Shown: positions 17,036 to 25,896, counted from the first letter of the stretch. The stretch: 51,205 nucleotides of DNA from Deltaproteobacteria bacterium (GCA_002729515.1 PBYF01000021.1:54595-105799), one strand, 5' to 3'. Notes: generated from the letters alone by a model not told the origin. Numbers and translations: made by a program.

Positions 17036-18128
17036 GGTAGCGATAGGTTCCGTCGCGCTCGACCGTGAGTTCGGCATCGCCGGCGATTCGCAGGTGCTCC
17101 AGGTGCGCGAATGTCTCGCTGTCCGCCATCGAGCCCCAGGCGCGGGGGTGGAAGAGGTGATGGGAGAACTCCTGAACCGTGGCGGGCCGTCCGTACTCGT
17201 GAGAAATGTCCTTCAATTTGCCGAGGCGCTCTTGATGGTGGCGCTTGATCGCCACTGTGCGGGCCGCGAGATTCTCGAATGGATGGCCGTGGGCCGGAAG
17301 CACTTGACCGACTTCCTTGATTTCGGCAACACGGTCGAGGGAGTAGAAATACGAGGCCAGGGGATCGGGTGAGCTGGCCAATCCAGAAATGTGGGGGGTG
17401 ATGCTCGGAAGGACGTGGTCGCCGGCCAGGAAGAGCCTGCTCGCAGGGTCGTGCAGGCAGAAGTGATCCTGGGTGTGCCCGGGCGTGTGCACGACGAACC
17501 ACTCGCGTCCTGCCAGGCGCAGAACGTCCCCGTGCTCCACCGAATCGCTTATCTGGGGGATGATGCGGCCGCTGACGAGCCGTAGGGCCCGCCACTTGAG
17601 GCGGGTGCGCCAGGGGGGTCGTGGGGCTTCGCCTCCCCAGGGTGTTCGGCTGCGTGTGAAGCTGGCCAACTGGTCCCGGAGATGCTTGTCCGGCTCTTCG
17701 CCCTTAGCGGCCTCGTCGCTGCCGGATGGGTGCTGAGCCGCGAGATCGTCTGCAGAGACTTCGGGCGCGGCGGTTTGTGCCGCGGGCGGTCCGAAGGCGA
17801 AGCTGTGATGCGCTATGACCTTGGCCCCGGACTCCTTGGCGATTCTCGCGGCGCCTCCGAAGTGGTCGGGATGGGAGTGGGTGATGATCACGGTGTGGAC
17901 GTGACGGACCTCCATGCCGATCTGCTTCAGCCGCTCCTGGAAGGTTCGCCAAGTCGAGGGACCCGGGAGGCCTGGGTCGACGACTGCTGCACCCTCGTCG
18001 TCGACGAACGCGTAGCAGTTGACGTGTTCGAGGCCCGGGAGGTGGATCGGTAGTGCCATGCGCAACACGCTCGGAGCGACTTCAACGACCTCAGGGAGGG
18101 CCGGCTCCTGTTCCTGTCTCCGCGTCAC
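17025..18128 (-). CDS. Metallo-beta-lactamase-fold hydrolase
   Basis: A 367-residue MBL-fold protein. The zinc motif THSHPDH is at residues 83-89, followed by a later His in VVHTPGHTQDH, an Asp in LAGDHVL and a terminal His in LPAHGHPF. There is a roughly 60-residue charged insertion after the first metal motif (around 120-175). The C-terminal helical extension (HHQERLGKLKDI) resembles the LACTB2/glyoxalase-II-like C-terminal domain. The start is uncertain: GTG 18128 keeps the conserved EVAPSVLRM lead-in, but ATG 18059 is possible. It is divergent from paralogue 3 of the sulfatase-fold group. Substrate unknown, probably a thioester or phosphodiester. Confidence 0.85.
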   Translation of the reverse strand: MTRRQEQEPALPEVVEVAPSVLRMALPIHLPGLEHVNCYAFVDDEGAAVVDPGLPGPSTWRTFQERLKQIGMEVRHVHTVIITHSHPDHFGGAARIAKESGAKVIAHHSFAFGPPAAQTAAPEVSADDLAAQHPSGSDEAAKGEEPDKHLRDQLASFTRSRTPWGGEAPRPPWRTRLKWRALRLVSGRIIPQISDSVEHGDVLRLAGREWFVVHTPGHTQDHFCLHDPASRLFLAGDHVLPSITPHISGLASSPDPLASYFYSLDRVAEIKEVGQVLPAHGHPFENLAARTVAIKRHHQERLGKLKDISHEYGRPATVQEFSHHLFHPRAWGSMADSETFAHLEHLRIAGDAELTVERDGTYRYLTR

Positions 18129-18172
18129 GTACGCACCGTAGGCGATTGGCCCGCGATGTGCAGCGGGGCGTG

Positions 18173-18181
18173 TGCTAGGTT
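18173..18181 (+). promoter_or_regulatory. Extended -10 promoter (TG-C-TAGGTT)
   Basis: The sequence GTGCTAGGTT sits 25 nt upstream of the TTG start at 18207. The identical decamer occurs before the SDR gene at 27497. A clear -35 was not found, as is usual for extended -10 promoters. Confidence 0.4.
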
Positions 18182-18206
18182 GAAGGCTTCTGGAGGGGAA
18201 AGACCG

Positions 18207-19574
18207 TTGCGCAGGGTTGTCGCGTGGCTCGCCGCGTTCAGCTTGGCGGCGGCGGGGTGCGGTGGGCCGCCGCCTCCCAGACTCCTGCTGCTGATCAGCG
18301 TCGATACGCTCCGTGCCGATGAACTCGGGGTCTACGGCAGCTCCCGCGGTCTCACGCCGAATCTCGACGAATTCGCCGCCGGGGCCAATGTCTTCACGCT
18401 GGCGTACGCAGCGTCGTCGTTCACATTGCCCTCGGTTGCTGGCCTGCTCACAGGCCGCTACCCGGAAGAACTCGGCATCTGGAACAACGAGTCGGGTCTG
18501 CCCGACAGCGTGCCCACGCTCGCTACCGAACTGGGTTCGCGCGGGTGGCGGACGGGGGGTGTGGTCGGAAACTGGGTATTGAGGCGAGAGTCGGGAGTCG
18601 CGCGGGGCTTCGATCGTTTCGACGACCGATTCCCCGAGAAGGAGGCGGTGCGGGGTTGGCCCGAGCGCAGCGCCGAAGCGACGACGGATGCTGCGATCGA
18701 ATCGGTGGAGGGCTGTACGCAGATCCCGTCGACGCGTTGTTTCGTCTGGGTGCACTACCAGGACCCACACGGACCCTACGATCCACCCGGCGATGCTCGC
18801 GAACGGTTGCTTCCTGCGGAGCGACGAGCCGAGGACGGAACGCGTTCGCTGTCGGTCGGCGAGGATCATCGCGGTGAGGGCGTGATCCCGCGCTACCAGT
18901 TCCTGCAGGACCGTCACGAGGTTGCGTGGTACCGCGCCGGTTACCGCGCAGAGATCCAGTACGTGGATCAGCAGATCGGTCGCTTGCTCGAGACCGTGGA
19001 GTCTGCGGGTCTCGGCGACCGGGCCGTGATCGTCTTCACGGCCGACCACGGCGAGTCTCTCGGTGAGAACGGCGTCTGGTTTGCCCACGGCTCGCGTCTC
19101 GGTGACGAACAGGTGCGCGTGCCGCTGCTGGTCCGTATTCCAGGGCGAGGTCCCTCCCGGCGCGATGACCCGGTCACGCTGGTCGACCTGATGCCGTCGC
19201 TGCTCGCGTTGCTCGAAGGGCTGCCCTTGGATTCGAGGGGATTGGGACGCGACCTGTTTGGACCCGGGGCGGAGCGCGGGGCAAGCACACCCTACTTCGC
19301 CACCCTCGGCGCAGACGAGGTGGAGCGCGTTGGGATCATCGCCAACGGCTTCAAGTTCGTCGCGACAAAACAGGGCGGGGTATATGCCGGGCGCCTCTAC
19401 GAGGTGGGTGATGAAGAGGTAGAGCTGAGCGCGGCGGCTCCCCAGGTGGCGGCAGATCTGCGCGCACGGCTCGGCGCGCTGCGTGCCGGCCTCGAGCGCT
19501 CCGCTGAGACTCGGCCGCAGCTGGATTCCGAAGATCGTGAGCGCCTTCGTCAGCTCGGCTATTTGGATGAGTAG
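18207..19574 (+). CDS. Sulfatase-fold lipoprotein with Thr at the nucleophile position (paralogue 3)
   Basis: A 455-residue protein. TTG 18207 is chosen because GGAGGGG lies 9-15 nt upstream and it yields a lipoprotein signal ending AAGC (Cys18). Metal-site Asp33 and Asp38 are in SVDTLRAD; the second metal site is TADHGESLGENG. The motif at the nucleophile is T73-L-P-S-V77, as in paralogue 2, with which it shares the WVHYQDPHGPY and NWVLRRE blocks; the two probably arose by duplication within this region. It ends with LGYLDE. Predicted to face the periplasm and act on a phospho- or similar ester, not on sulfate. Confidence 0.87.
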   Translation: MRRVVAWLAAFSLAAAGCGGPPPPRLLLLISVDTLRADELGVYGSSRGLTPNLDEFAAGANVFTLAYAASSFTLPSVAGLLTGRYPEELGIWNNESGLPDSVPTLATELGSRGWRTGGVVGNWVLRRESGVARGFDRFDDRFPEKEAVRGWPERSAEATTDAAIESVEGCTQIPSTRCFVWVHYQDPHGPYDPPGDARERLLPAERRAEDGTRSLSVGEDHRGEGVIPRYQFLQDRHEVAWYRAGYRAEIQYVDQQIGRLLETVESAGLGDRAVIVFTADHGESLGENGVWFAHGSRLGDEQVRVPLLVRIPGRGPSRRDDPVTLVDLMPSLLALLEGLPLDSRGLGRDLFGPGAERGASTPYFATLGADEVERVGIIANGFKFVATKQGGVYAGRLYEVGDEEVELSAAAPQVAADLRARLGALRAGLERSAETRPQLDSEDRERLRQLGYLDE

Positions 19575-19686
19575 ATGCCTCGGGTCCTTTTGGGGAACAC
19601 GCGGCATGGAGCAGTAGATCCGGTACCTTGAGCCGCTTGTAGGACACGGCGCGTGCCGCCCGCTGCGGCAGCGCGAGGGAAAAACG

Positions 19687-20988
19687 ATGCGCTCGACACG
19701 TTTCGCATGCTGGATGGTGATGGCACTCGTGCTGACGGGCTGCGGCGACCTCGATCGGCTGCGGGCCAAAGCCTGGCTGGGCGGCATGGACTCGCGGCTT
19801 GAACTTGCAGGGCGCTACGCTGTGGGTGAAGGGGTGGACCGCAACGAGAAGGATGCGACGTACTGGTACCGCAAGGCCGCCGAACAGGGCAATGCCGGCG
19901 GTCAGTTGATCCTCGGCATACGCTACCTGGCCGGTGTGGGCGTCGGGAAAGACCCGGCGCAGGCTACAGAATGGCTCGAGCGCGCTGCGGTGCAGGGAAT
20001 TCCCGAGGCCATGGTACGCCTCGGCGGGCTCTACCTGGGCGGTACCGGTGTGCAGCAGGACTACGGTCGGGCGAGCCTGTGGTTCGAGCGCGCAGCGGCT
20101 CTGGGCCGAGCGGATGCGGGCGAGGTCGTCAGAAAGCTTCACCTCGCCGGTGTGGTTGGTGATCCAGTCGAGATTGCGGAGTCCTATCGGCTGCGCGCCG
20201 AGGAGGGGGATGCGGAGGCGCAGTTCATGACCGCGATTTTCTACGACCGTGGGCTCGGCGTGACGGCGGATCCCGGCGAGACGATGGTCTGGGTCGAACG
20301 CGCTGCCGAGCAGGATCACCCGATGGCTCTCGCCTTTCTCGCGAATGTGTACAGCAGTGGCTTGAGCGTACCGGTGGACAACGAGCGGGCTGTCTATTTT
20401 TTACTGCGATCGGCGGAGGGGGGGTATGCGGGTTCGCAGTACTCCCTGGGAGATGCCTATCGCAAGGGGCTCGGAGTGGAGGCCGACTCGGAGCAGGCCG
20501 CGTATTGGTTCCGCCAAGCAGCCGATTCGGGTCATGTTTTTGCACAGCGTGACCTGGGAGCGCTTTATTCCCTGGGGCAGGGGGTGCCCCAGGACTTCGG
20601 AGAAGCCGCCCGCCTGTGGGAGGCGGCTGCAAGGCAGGGTGAGTCCTCCGCGCAGCACGACCTGGGGGCTTCCTACGCCGCTGGACGCGGCGTCGCGCAG
20701 GATATCGTCGAGGCGGTTCGCTGGTATCGCGCTTCGGCCGAGAACGGCAATCCCTTCGGACAGGCGAAGTTGGGCGCGGTGCTGCTTCGGGGCGAGGGCG
20801 TGCCCGCCGATCCGGCGCGGTCCTTCATGTGGTTGAGCCTGGCCGGTGACTCGGAAGAAATCGATGTGGCGAACGCGCTGGAGGTCCTGCGCACGGAGCT
20901 GAGTGCGGAGCATGTCGCGGAGGGTGCGGAGTTGGCCGCCGCGTGGCGGGAGCGGCACGCCGGCTCCGGAGGCGCGGCGAGTCCCTAG
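19687..20988 (+). CDS. Sel1-repeat (SLR) lipoprotein
   Basis: A 433-residue protein with a lipoprotein signal ending LTGC (Cys19), followed by about ten Sel1-type repeats of 36 residues with the usual pattern (GRYAVGEGVDRNEKDATYW, YRKAAEQGN, LG--Y--G-GV--D---A--W). Such solenoids are protein-protein adaptors; several bacterial SLR proteins recruit envelope glycan enzymes. One repeat (around 160-175) is degenerate. The sulfatase-fold gene at 20990 begins one base after the stop, so the two are surely co-transcribed and the SLR protein may be its partner (inference). Confidence 0.9.
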   Translation: MRSTRFACWMVMALVLTGCGDLDRLRAKAWLGGMDSRLELAGRYAVGEGVDRNEKDATYWYRKAAEQGNAGGQLILGIRYLAGVGVGKDPAQATEWLERAAVQGIPEAMVRLGGLYLGGTGVQQDYGRASLWFERAAALGRADAGEVVRKLHLAGVVGDPVEIAESYRLRAEEGDAEAQFMTAIFYDRGLGVTADPGETMVWVERAAEQDHPMALAFLANVYSSGLSVPVDNERAVYFLLRSAEGGYAGSQYSLGDAYRKGLGVEADSEQAAYWFRQAADSGHVFAQRDLGALYSLGQGVPQDFGEAARLWEAAARQGESSAQHDLGASYAAGRGVAQDIVEAVRWYRASAENGNPFGQAKLGAVLLRGEGVPADPARSFMWLSLAGDSEEIDVANALEVLRTELSAEHVAEGAELAAAWRERHAGSGGAASP

Positions 20989-20989
20989 G

Positions 20990-22399
20990 GTGTTGCGCGG
21001 CGTCAAGGCGGCCGGGACGGCCGCGCTGCTCATGGGCTGTGCGGAGGCGCAGGCACCGGCGGGCGTTCCGAATGTGGTGATCGTGACCCTCGAGTCGACT
21101 CGTACGGACGTGGTCGGCGCCTACGGAGGGGGCAGCGTATCGCGACCCGAGGTTCCGGTAACGCCAGCGATCGACGCTCTCGCGGAGAGCGCCACGTTGT
21201 ACGGCAATGCCTTCAGCGTCACGAGTTGGACGCTCTCTGCCCACGCGAGCCTCTTCACGGGTCTCTACCCGACCGCCCACCAGACCGACGGGCCGCGTGA
21301 TCGACTCGACGATTCCTACCCCACGCTCGCCGAAGCCCTGGCAAGCCGTGGTTTCGCGACCGCCGGCGTGGTGAGTGGGCCCTACCTGCGCCATCTCCAC
21401 GGATTGAGCCAAGGATTCGATCAGTGGGTGGACGGAATCTCCGCACCGATCGACCCGCTTGCGCACGATGACGTCACGAACCCGGAGATGCTGGCGGCCT
21501 TGGAGCACTGGCTCGACGCGAGGGACCCGGCGCGTCCTTTCCTACTCTTCGCCTACTTCTGGGATCCACACTTCGACTTCCGGCCGCCACCGCCCTACGA
21601 CGAGATGTTTGTTGGAGACGCTGACGAGCCCATGGATGCGGGCTCCTTCGACACGAATCCAGCGATCCATCCGTACATGGCGCGCGAGCACCTCGACTGG
21701 ATCCAGGCCCAGTACTTGGGGGAGGTGCGTTGGACCGACGAACACCTGGGGCGTTTATTTGCAGCGCTTCGCGAACGGGGACTCTGGGACGACACCCTCG
21801 TGATCCTGACGGCGGACCATGGAGAGGAGTTTTTCGATCACGGTGAGAAGGGACACAAGAAGAACCTCCACGTTGAAACCGTCCACATCCCGCTGATCGT
21901 CAAGTACCCAGGGCAGCAGGAAGGTCTGCGGGACGACCGGCTGGTGAGCCTGGTCGACGTGGCTCCGACGGTGCTCGACGTCGCGGGTTTCGAGCCGGAC
22001 TTCCCGGTGCAGGGGCGCTCGCTTCGTGCGCCCCCGTCTCCGGGACGCGCGATCTTCTTCGATTTGCTGGCCACGCGCTACACCCGTCAGGACGCGGGGG
22101 CTGTGGCGGAACAGGTGCAGCGCTGGCGTGCAGTGCAGGACACGGAGCACAAACTCATCCGGCGCGGACAGGGTGATGCGATCGAGCGCGAGGAGTTGTA
22201 CGCCACGGGTAGCGATCCCGGTGAGCGCGAGGACCTGGCGCGGGGTTCGCCGGAGCGGCTGTCGAGGCTTCGGGTTCTGCTCGGCTCCCACCTCGATGAG
22301 AGCGCGCGGATCGCGGCGGACTATCGGCGCGGCGGCGAGGTCGAGTTGGGTCCCGAGGAACACGAGCAGCTTCGCGCGCTGGGCTATCTCGGTCCCTGA
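20990..22399 (+). CDS. Sulfatase-fold lipoprotein with Thr at the nucleophile position (paralogue 4)
   Basis: A 469-residue protein beginning at GTG 20990 (N-terminus MLRGVKAAGT then AALLMGC, lipid Cys17), one base after the Sel1 gene. It is the most divergent of the four: the first metal-site motif is VTLESTRTD, with Glu35 replacing the usual first Asp, as in LtaS-type phosphotransferases, and the nucleophile motif is T81-L-S-A-H85. The second metal site ILTADHGEEFFDHG is conserved. It has long acidic surface loops (DEPMDAGSFD). The 3' end overlaps the convergent TMTC-like gene by 16 bp. A phosphoester role is more plausible than desulfation. Confidence 0.85.
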   Translation: MLRGVKAAGTAALLMGCAEAQAPAGVPNVVIVTLESTRTDVVGAYGGGSVSRPEVPVTPAIDALAESATLYGNAFSVTSWTLSAHASLFTGLYPTAHQTDGPRDRLDDSYPTLAEALASRGFATAGVVSGPYLRHLHGLSQGFDQWVDGISAPIDPLAHDDVTNPEMLAALEHWLDARDPARPFLLFAYFWDPHFDFRPPPPYDEMFVGDADEPMDAGSFDTNPAIHPYMAREHLDWIQAQYLGEVRWTDEHLGRLFAALRERGLWDDTLVILTADHGEEFFDHGEKGHKKNLHVETVHIPLIVKYPGQQEGLRDDRLVSLVDVAPTVLDVAGFEPDFPVQGRSLRAPPSPGRAIFFDLLATRYTRQDAGAVAEQVQRWRAVQDTEHKLIRRGQGDAIEREELYATGSDPGEREDLARGSPERLSRLRVLLGSHLDESARIAADYRRGGEVELGPEEHEQLRALGYLGP

Positions 22400-24042
22400 A
22401 GCGGGGGCAGTTGTTTCCGGGCCGTGTCCAGGGCTTGCTGGAAACGCGGGTCTCCGGGAGCAAGGTTCACGGCGCGTTGGAAGCGGCTCGCCGCCGTCTC
22501 CGGATCGCCCGCCGCCTGGGCGGTCTGCCCCAAGTTGAACCACGCGAGCGCATCGCCGGGGTCCCGTTTCAGCAGAGCCTCGAAGGTTTCTGTCGCGGCG
22601 TCGAGGTCGCCGCTCTGCAATTCGAGCACGCCGCGGTTGCCGAGCGAAGCTACATCGTGAGGATCGAGTTCCAGCGCCCGCGTGATCTGGGCTGCGGCCA
22701 GGTCGAGTTCGCCGCGCTCGAGGTACGCGGCGGCCAGATTCGTGTACGCGCGCTTGTCGGTGAGGTGCAGTTGCGCGCCACGCCAGAGCTGCACGGCGTC
22801 TCGCCACTCGAGTGCACGGGAGTGGCTGCGGACGGCGCCCGCCAACGCGAGGCTTCCCGTGAGCAACGTGGCCGCCACCAGAACGCCTCGTGGCGGCAAC
22901 GAACGCCGCAGCAGTGCGCGACCCGCGAGCGTTGCCAGGAGCACGAAGCCGAGCGAAGGTGCGAAGAGGAAGCGTTCGGAGAAGAGGGCCCCGATGGGGA
23001 GTGCGTGGGAGGTCGGGAATAGGGGAAAAAGCAGCAACGCGAACGCGCACACCGCCGCGGCCCGCGCCGGTCGTGGATCGGCGGGCGCACGCCACTGGCT
23101 TCGGGCAAGTCCGATTGCCGCAGCAACGACTGACACCAGGATCGCCCAGCCGAGAAGAGCATCGGTCGTCGGTGCCTCGACGATTCCGATCCGCGCCTGG
23201 TAGTAGAAGTCGAGTTCGAGTCTCAGTGGCGCGATCAGCTGCACGAAGTCGATCCAGAAGACGGAGCCCATCGTCCAGAAGCGGGTCGAGAGATCGGCGT
23301 CTCCCAGCACTGCAGCCGCGGGTGAGAATCGCCCGAGAACGAGGCTGCGCAGCAGGATATAGCCCAGGAGCACGGCTGCATGCGGTGCCAAGGGGCGGAG
23401 CGCTGCGAGCCGGGCGTGCGGGTTGGGGAGTGCGGGAGATCGCAGGGCCACCGCGTGGACGGCCAGCACGGCCAGCATCACGCTCCCGGATTCTTTCGAG
23501 AGGCAAGCGAGGGCGTAGAGTGCGGCGGATCCGAGTGCTGCGGGCGAACGCCAGCCCCTGGCATCGACGCGAAGGAAGAGCAGCAGCGCGCCCACCGAGA
23601 AGAGCAGCGAGAGCAACTCGCTGCGCCCAGAGACGCTGTCGACAGCTTCAGTGTGGATCGGATGCATCGCGAAGAGCAGCGCGGAGGCGAAGGCGAAGCC
23701 CGCGCCCAGCCGGTAGGCGAGCGCAAGGCGGTGGAGCAGCACGACGAGCAGCGCGTAGAGCGCGACGTTCGTTCGGTGGAAAGCGGCTCCCTGGAGTCCA
23801 CTGAACGCGGCGTCGACCGCGTAGGTGAGGCCGGTCAGGGGGCGGTAGAGCGCACGCTCAGGCTGCGATGGAGGGAAGGGAAGCCGAAAGCCCTCGAGCG
23901 CGCGTCCAATGCTCGTGATCGCGGGGTTGGTCTGCACGAGATTCCGGTCGTCGTAGCTGAAGTCGGCGCGATCGAGGGGCCAGTGCACGACGGTCGTGAC
24001 GAGGATGAGAAAGAAGAGCGCTGCCCCGCGGCGGAATTTCAT
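22384..24042 (-). CDS. TMTC-like GT-C protein with C-terminal TPR repeats
   Basis: A 552-residue protein with the architecture of TMTC O-mannosyltransferases: a GT-C membrane part followed by tetratricopeptide repeats. The first loop has DFSYDDRN (Asp31, Asp32) and YRPLTGLTYAVD; the hallmark FAMHPIHTEAVDSVSGRSEL lies at about 125-142. Roughly ten helices run to residue 415, then three or four TPRs (about 430-545). Bacterial TMTC-like proteins probably mannosylate or otherwise glycosylate exported proteins, with the TPRs binding the acceptor. ATG 24042 overlaps the stop of the upstream gene (ATGA). Confidence 0.83.
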   Translation of the reverse strand: MKFRRGAALFFLILVTTVVHWPLDRADFSYDDRNLVQTNPAITSIGRALEGFRLPFPPSQPERALYRPLTGLTYAVDAAFSGLQGAAFHRTNVALYALLVVLLHRLALAYRLGAGFAFASALLFAMHPIHTEAVDSVSGRSELLSLLFSVGALLLFLRVDARGWRSPAALGSAALYALACLSKESGSVMLAVLAVHAVALRSPALPNPHARLAALRPLAPHAAVLLGYILLRSLVLGRFSPAAAVLGDADLSTRFWTMGSVFWIDFVQLIAPLRLELDFYYQARIGIVEAPTTDALLGWAILVSVVAAAIGLARSQWRAPADPRPARAAAVCAFALLLFPLFPTSHALPIGALFSERFLFAPSLGFVLLATLAGRALLRRSLPPRGVLVAATLLTGSLALAGAVRSHSRALEWRDAVQLWRGAQLHLTDKRAYTNLAAAYLERGELDLAAAQITRALELDPHDVASLGNRGVLELQSGDLDAATETFEALLKRDPGDALAWFNLGQTAQAAGDPETAASRFQRAVNLAPGDPRFQQALDTARKQLPPLQGPR

Positions 24043-25508
24043 TCCGGTGTTACCGAGAGTGGCAGGGGAGTCACCCGCACGGTGACGGTCTCGCCAGAAG
24101 CCGGGGTGGAGTCCACGGTATCTTGGAGCACGACGCGGACTATGCGGCCCGGGACCGTCAGTTCGGCGTAGGCGGCGACGCTGTAGTCGGTGAGCCCAAG
24201 GGCGCTGCGGATCCCGATGCGCTCGATCGGTGCGCCGAAGCCAAGCGGGAGCCCCTCGACGCTCACGACGTCGCCCGGCTGTGCGCCGGCGAGCGTCGCG
24301 TCGAAAGTGCGCAGGAACTGCGCCGTGTGCCGGCTCACCGAACGCCACCCCTCGTAGCCTTGCAGCGGGTCGGAGCGGACGATGTAGCTCACGAGCAATA
24401 CTGCCACGAATGCCGCTGCAGCCACTGCGGAGCGTTGCACGGCCGGCCAGCGGCGGGGCACGGCCCGCGTGATGAGGCCGAGCAGCAAAGCATAGGGAGC
24501 CAGCAGGGGGGCTGCGTACCAAGAGGCGGGGTCCCCCGAGACGCCGGCCAGCAGCAGCAGGGAGACGGCCCAGACCGCGAGGACCGCCGCGACGGGGCGT
24601 GCGGACGGGTCGTCTTCCAGGGTCCACCAGGTTGCCAGGCCGAGTCCGCCGGCCAGGATCCCCGCAATCGCGAGGTCGACAAAGGGAAGTTCCGTCCAAG
24701 GCTGTGGTTCCAGGACGAAGTGGAGCCAGGTTCCGGCTCCCTGAATTCCGGCAATCGCGCCACCCAGCAGGGAAGAATCCGGGTGGCCACCGAGCCCGCC
24801 CAACACCGCGCTGCGCAGTACCACGACGGCGAGTGCAGCCAGCGCCGCCGGCCCGCCGCCCACGCCCGCTCGGCGCAGGCAGGCGCGCGGGGCGGCGACT
24901 CCCGGGAGCCAGGCGTGTGCGGCGAGCACTGCGGGGATCACCACGACACCGGTCTCCTTGGCCGCGACGGCCAGCGCCGCAAAGAGCGCACCGATGGTGA
25001 TCCGGAGGCGCCCTGGCGCCGCGTCGAAGCGCTGGATCGCGAGCGTGCACGCGACGAACGCCAACGCCAGCAGGTCGGAGCGCCGCGCCGAGACGGGCAC
25101 GACCTCGAGCATTGCGGGGTGGACGGCGACGGTAAGTGCCGCGACGCCCGCTGCGATTGCGCTCCCGAGCCAGGCACGGGCCACGGCGTACACGGCGGTC
25201 ACGGCGAAAAGGAGGCAGGCGAGGTTCGTCCACTGGTAGCCCCGGGGCTCGAGCCCCCAGAGTGTGTGGTCGAGGGCGAAGCTCAGCGCGCTCACGGGGC
25301 GGTAGAAATGACCACGTGGGTAACGGCCGCCCATCCACTCCTCGGTGAAGAGGCCGGACAGTTCACCGAGCCCCCCGACCCGGCTGGCCGCGATGATCGG
25401 GTACGTGTCCCAGCCGACGAGCGCGAGGTCGAGAACGAACTGGTGGGTGAGCCACGCGGCGGCGAGGGCAAAGCCGAGTGCGAGGACGTCCCGGGCGCTG
25501 GGTTTCAC
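24039..25508 (-). CDS. TMTC-like GT-C membrane protein without TPRs
   Basis: A 489-residue protein related in plan to the downstream gene: WDTYPII near the first loop, GHFYRPVSALSFALDHTLWG, and VHPAMLEVVPVSARRSDLLAL where TMTC proteins have HPIHTEAV--V-GR-ELL. It carries a short extracytoplasmic C-terminal domain (from about residue 390) instead of TPRs. The GTG start at 25508 is 5 nt from a 16-bp palindrome. Organised with the 82-residue gene upstream and the TMTC-TPR gene downstream in one minus-strand operon. Donor and acceptor are unknown. Confidence 0.72.
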   Translation of the reverse strand: MKPSARDVLALGFALAAAWLTHQFVLDLALVGWDTYPIIAASRVGGLGELSGLFTEEWMGGRYPRGHFYRPVSALSFALDHTLWGLEPRGYQWTNLACLLFAVTAVYAVARAWLGSAIAAGVAALTVAVHPAMLEVVPVSARRSDLLALAFVACTLAIQRFDAAPGRLRITIGALFAALAVAAKETGVVVIPAVLAAHAWLPGVAAPRACLRRAGVGGGPAALAALAVVVLRSAVLGGLGGHPDSSLLGGAIAGIQGAGTWLHFVLEPQPWTELPFVDLAIAGILAGGLGLATWWTLEDDPSARPVAAVLAVWAVSLLLLAGVSGDPASWYAAPLLAPYALLLGLITRAVPRRWPAVQRSAVAAAAFVAVLLVSYIVRSDPLQGYEGWRSVSRHTAQFLRTFDATLAGAQPGDVVSVEGLPLGFGAPIERIGIRSALGLTDYSVAAYAELTVPGRIVRVVLQDTVDSTPASGETVTVRVTPLPLSVTPE

Positions 25509-25512
25509 GCGC

Positions 25513-25528
25513 CGCGAGTATACTCGCG
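25513..25528. promoter_or_regulatory. 16-bp perfect palindrome upstream of GT-C gene
   Basis: CGCGAGTATACTCGCG is its own reverse complement. It occupies the place where a ribosome site would sit, 5 bp from the GTG at 25508, and lies between two genes of the same operon. It could be a repressor operator or a 6-bp hairpin with TATA loop that limits translation of the downstream gene. Confidence 0.45.
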
Positions 25529-25540
25529 CTGCGTCTCGGT

Positions 25541-25789
25541 TCAGACGAGTGCCTCGTCTTCTTCGTCCGCCGGGGATACGGCGATCGGGTGGGGCGCGTA
25601 TTCGGGCCCATCGTTCCACCCGGGGAGCGAGCCGGCCTGGGCGAGCCAGGAGTCGGCCAGGGCCTCGTCGAGGACGATAGCTGCTGTTTCCGAAGCGTCG
25701 GCGAGCGCTTCCCAGAGGTCTTGGCCGCCCTGGTCCCACCACTGCCGAGATGAGAACTCGTAGTCGATGGCGAGCCGAACCAGAGCCAT
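25541..25789 (-). CDS. Hypothetical 82-residue acidic protein
   Basis: A short soluble protein starting at ATG 25789 with an excellent GGAGGCACC ribosome site. It is tryptophan- and acid-rich (SRQWWDQGGQDLWEAL; end ADEEDEALV), with a helical middle. No signal peptide and no recognised domain. It leads the two GT-C genes on the same strand, 32 bp upstream of the first, and could be a small cytosolic regulator or partner. Coding status is supported by ribosome site, codon use and context. Confidence 0.65.
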   Translation of the reverse strand: MALVRLAIDYEFSSRQWWDQGGQDLWEALADASETAAIVLDEALADSWLAQAGSLPGWNDGPEYAPHPIAVSPADEEDEALV

Positions 25790-25896
25790 GGGTGCCTCCC
25801 GGCCGCATCTTCCCGGATCTGCCGGGGACCCACAACCGGTCCTGCCCCGGAGCCTGGGGAGCCACTGCGAAAGACCTGCCGCCCCGGGGGGTGTGG

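Noticed and set aside
17025-19787. A 920-codon open frame on the minus strand
   Set aside because: The metallo-beta-lactamase-fold gene begins at or after 18128; the rest is antisense to sulfatase-fold paralogue 3.
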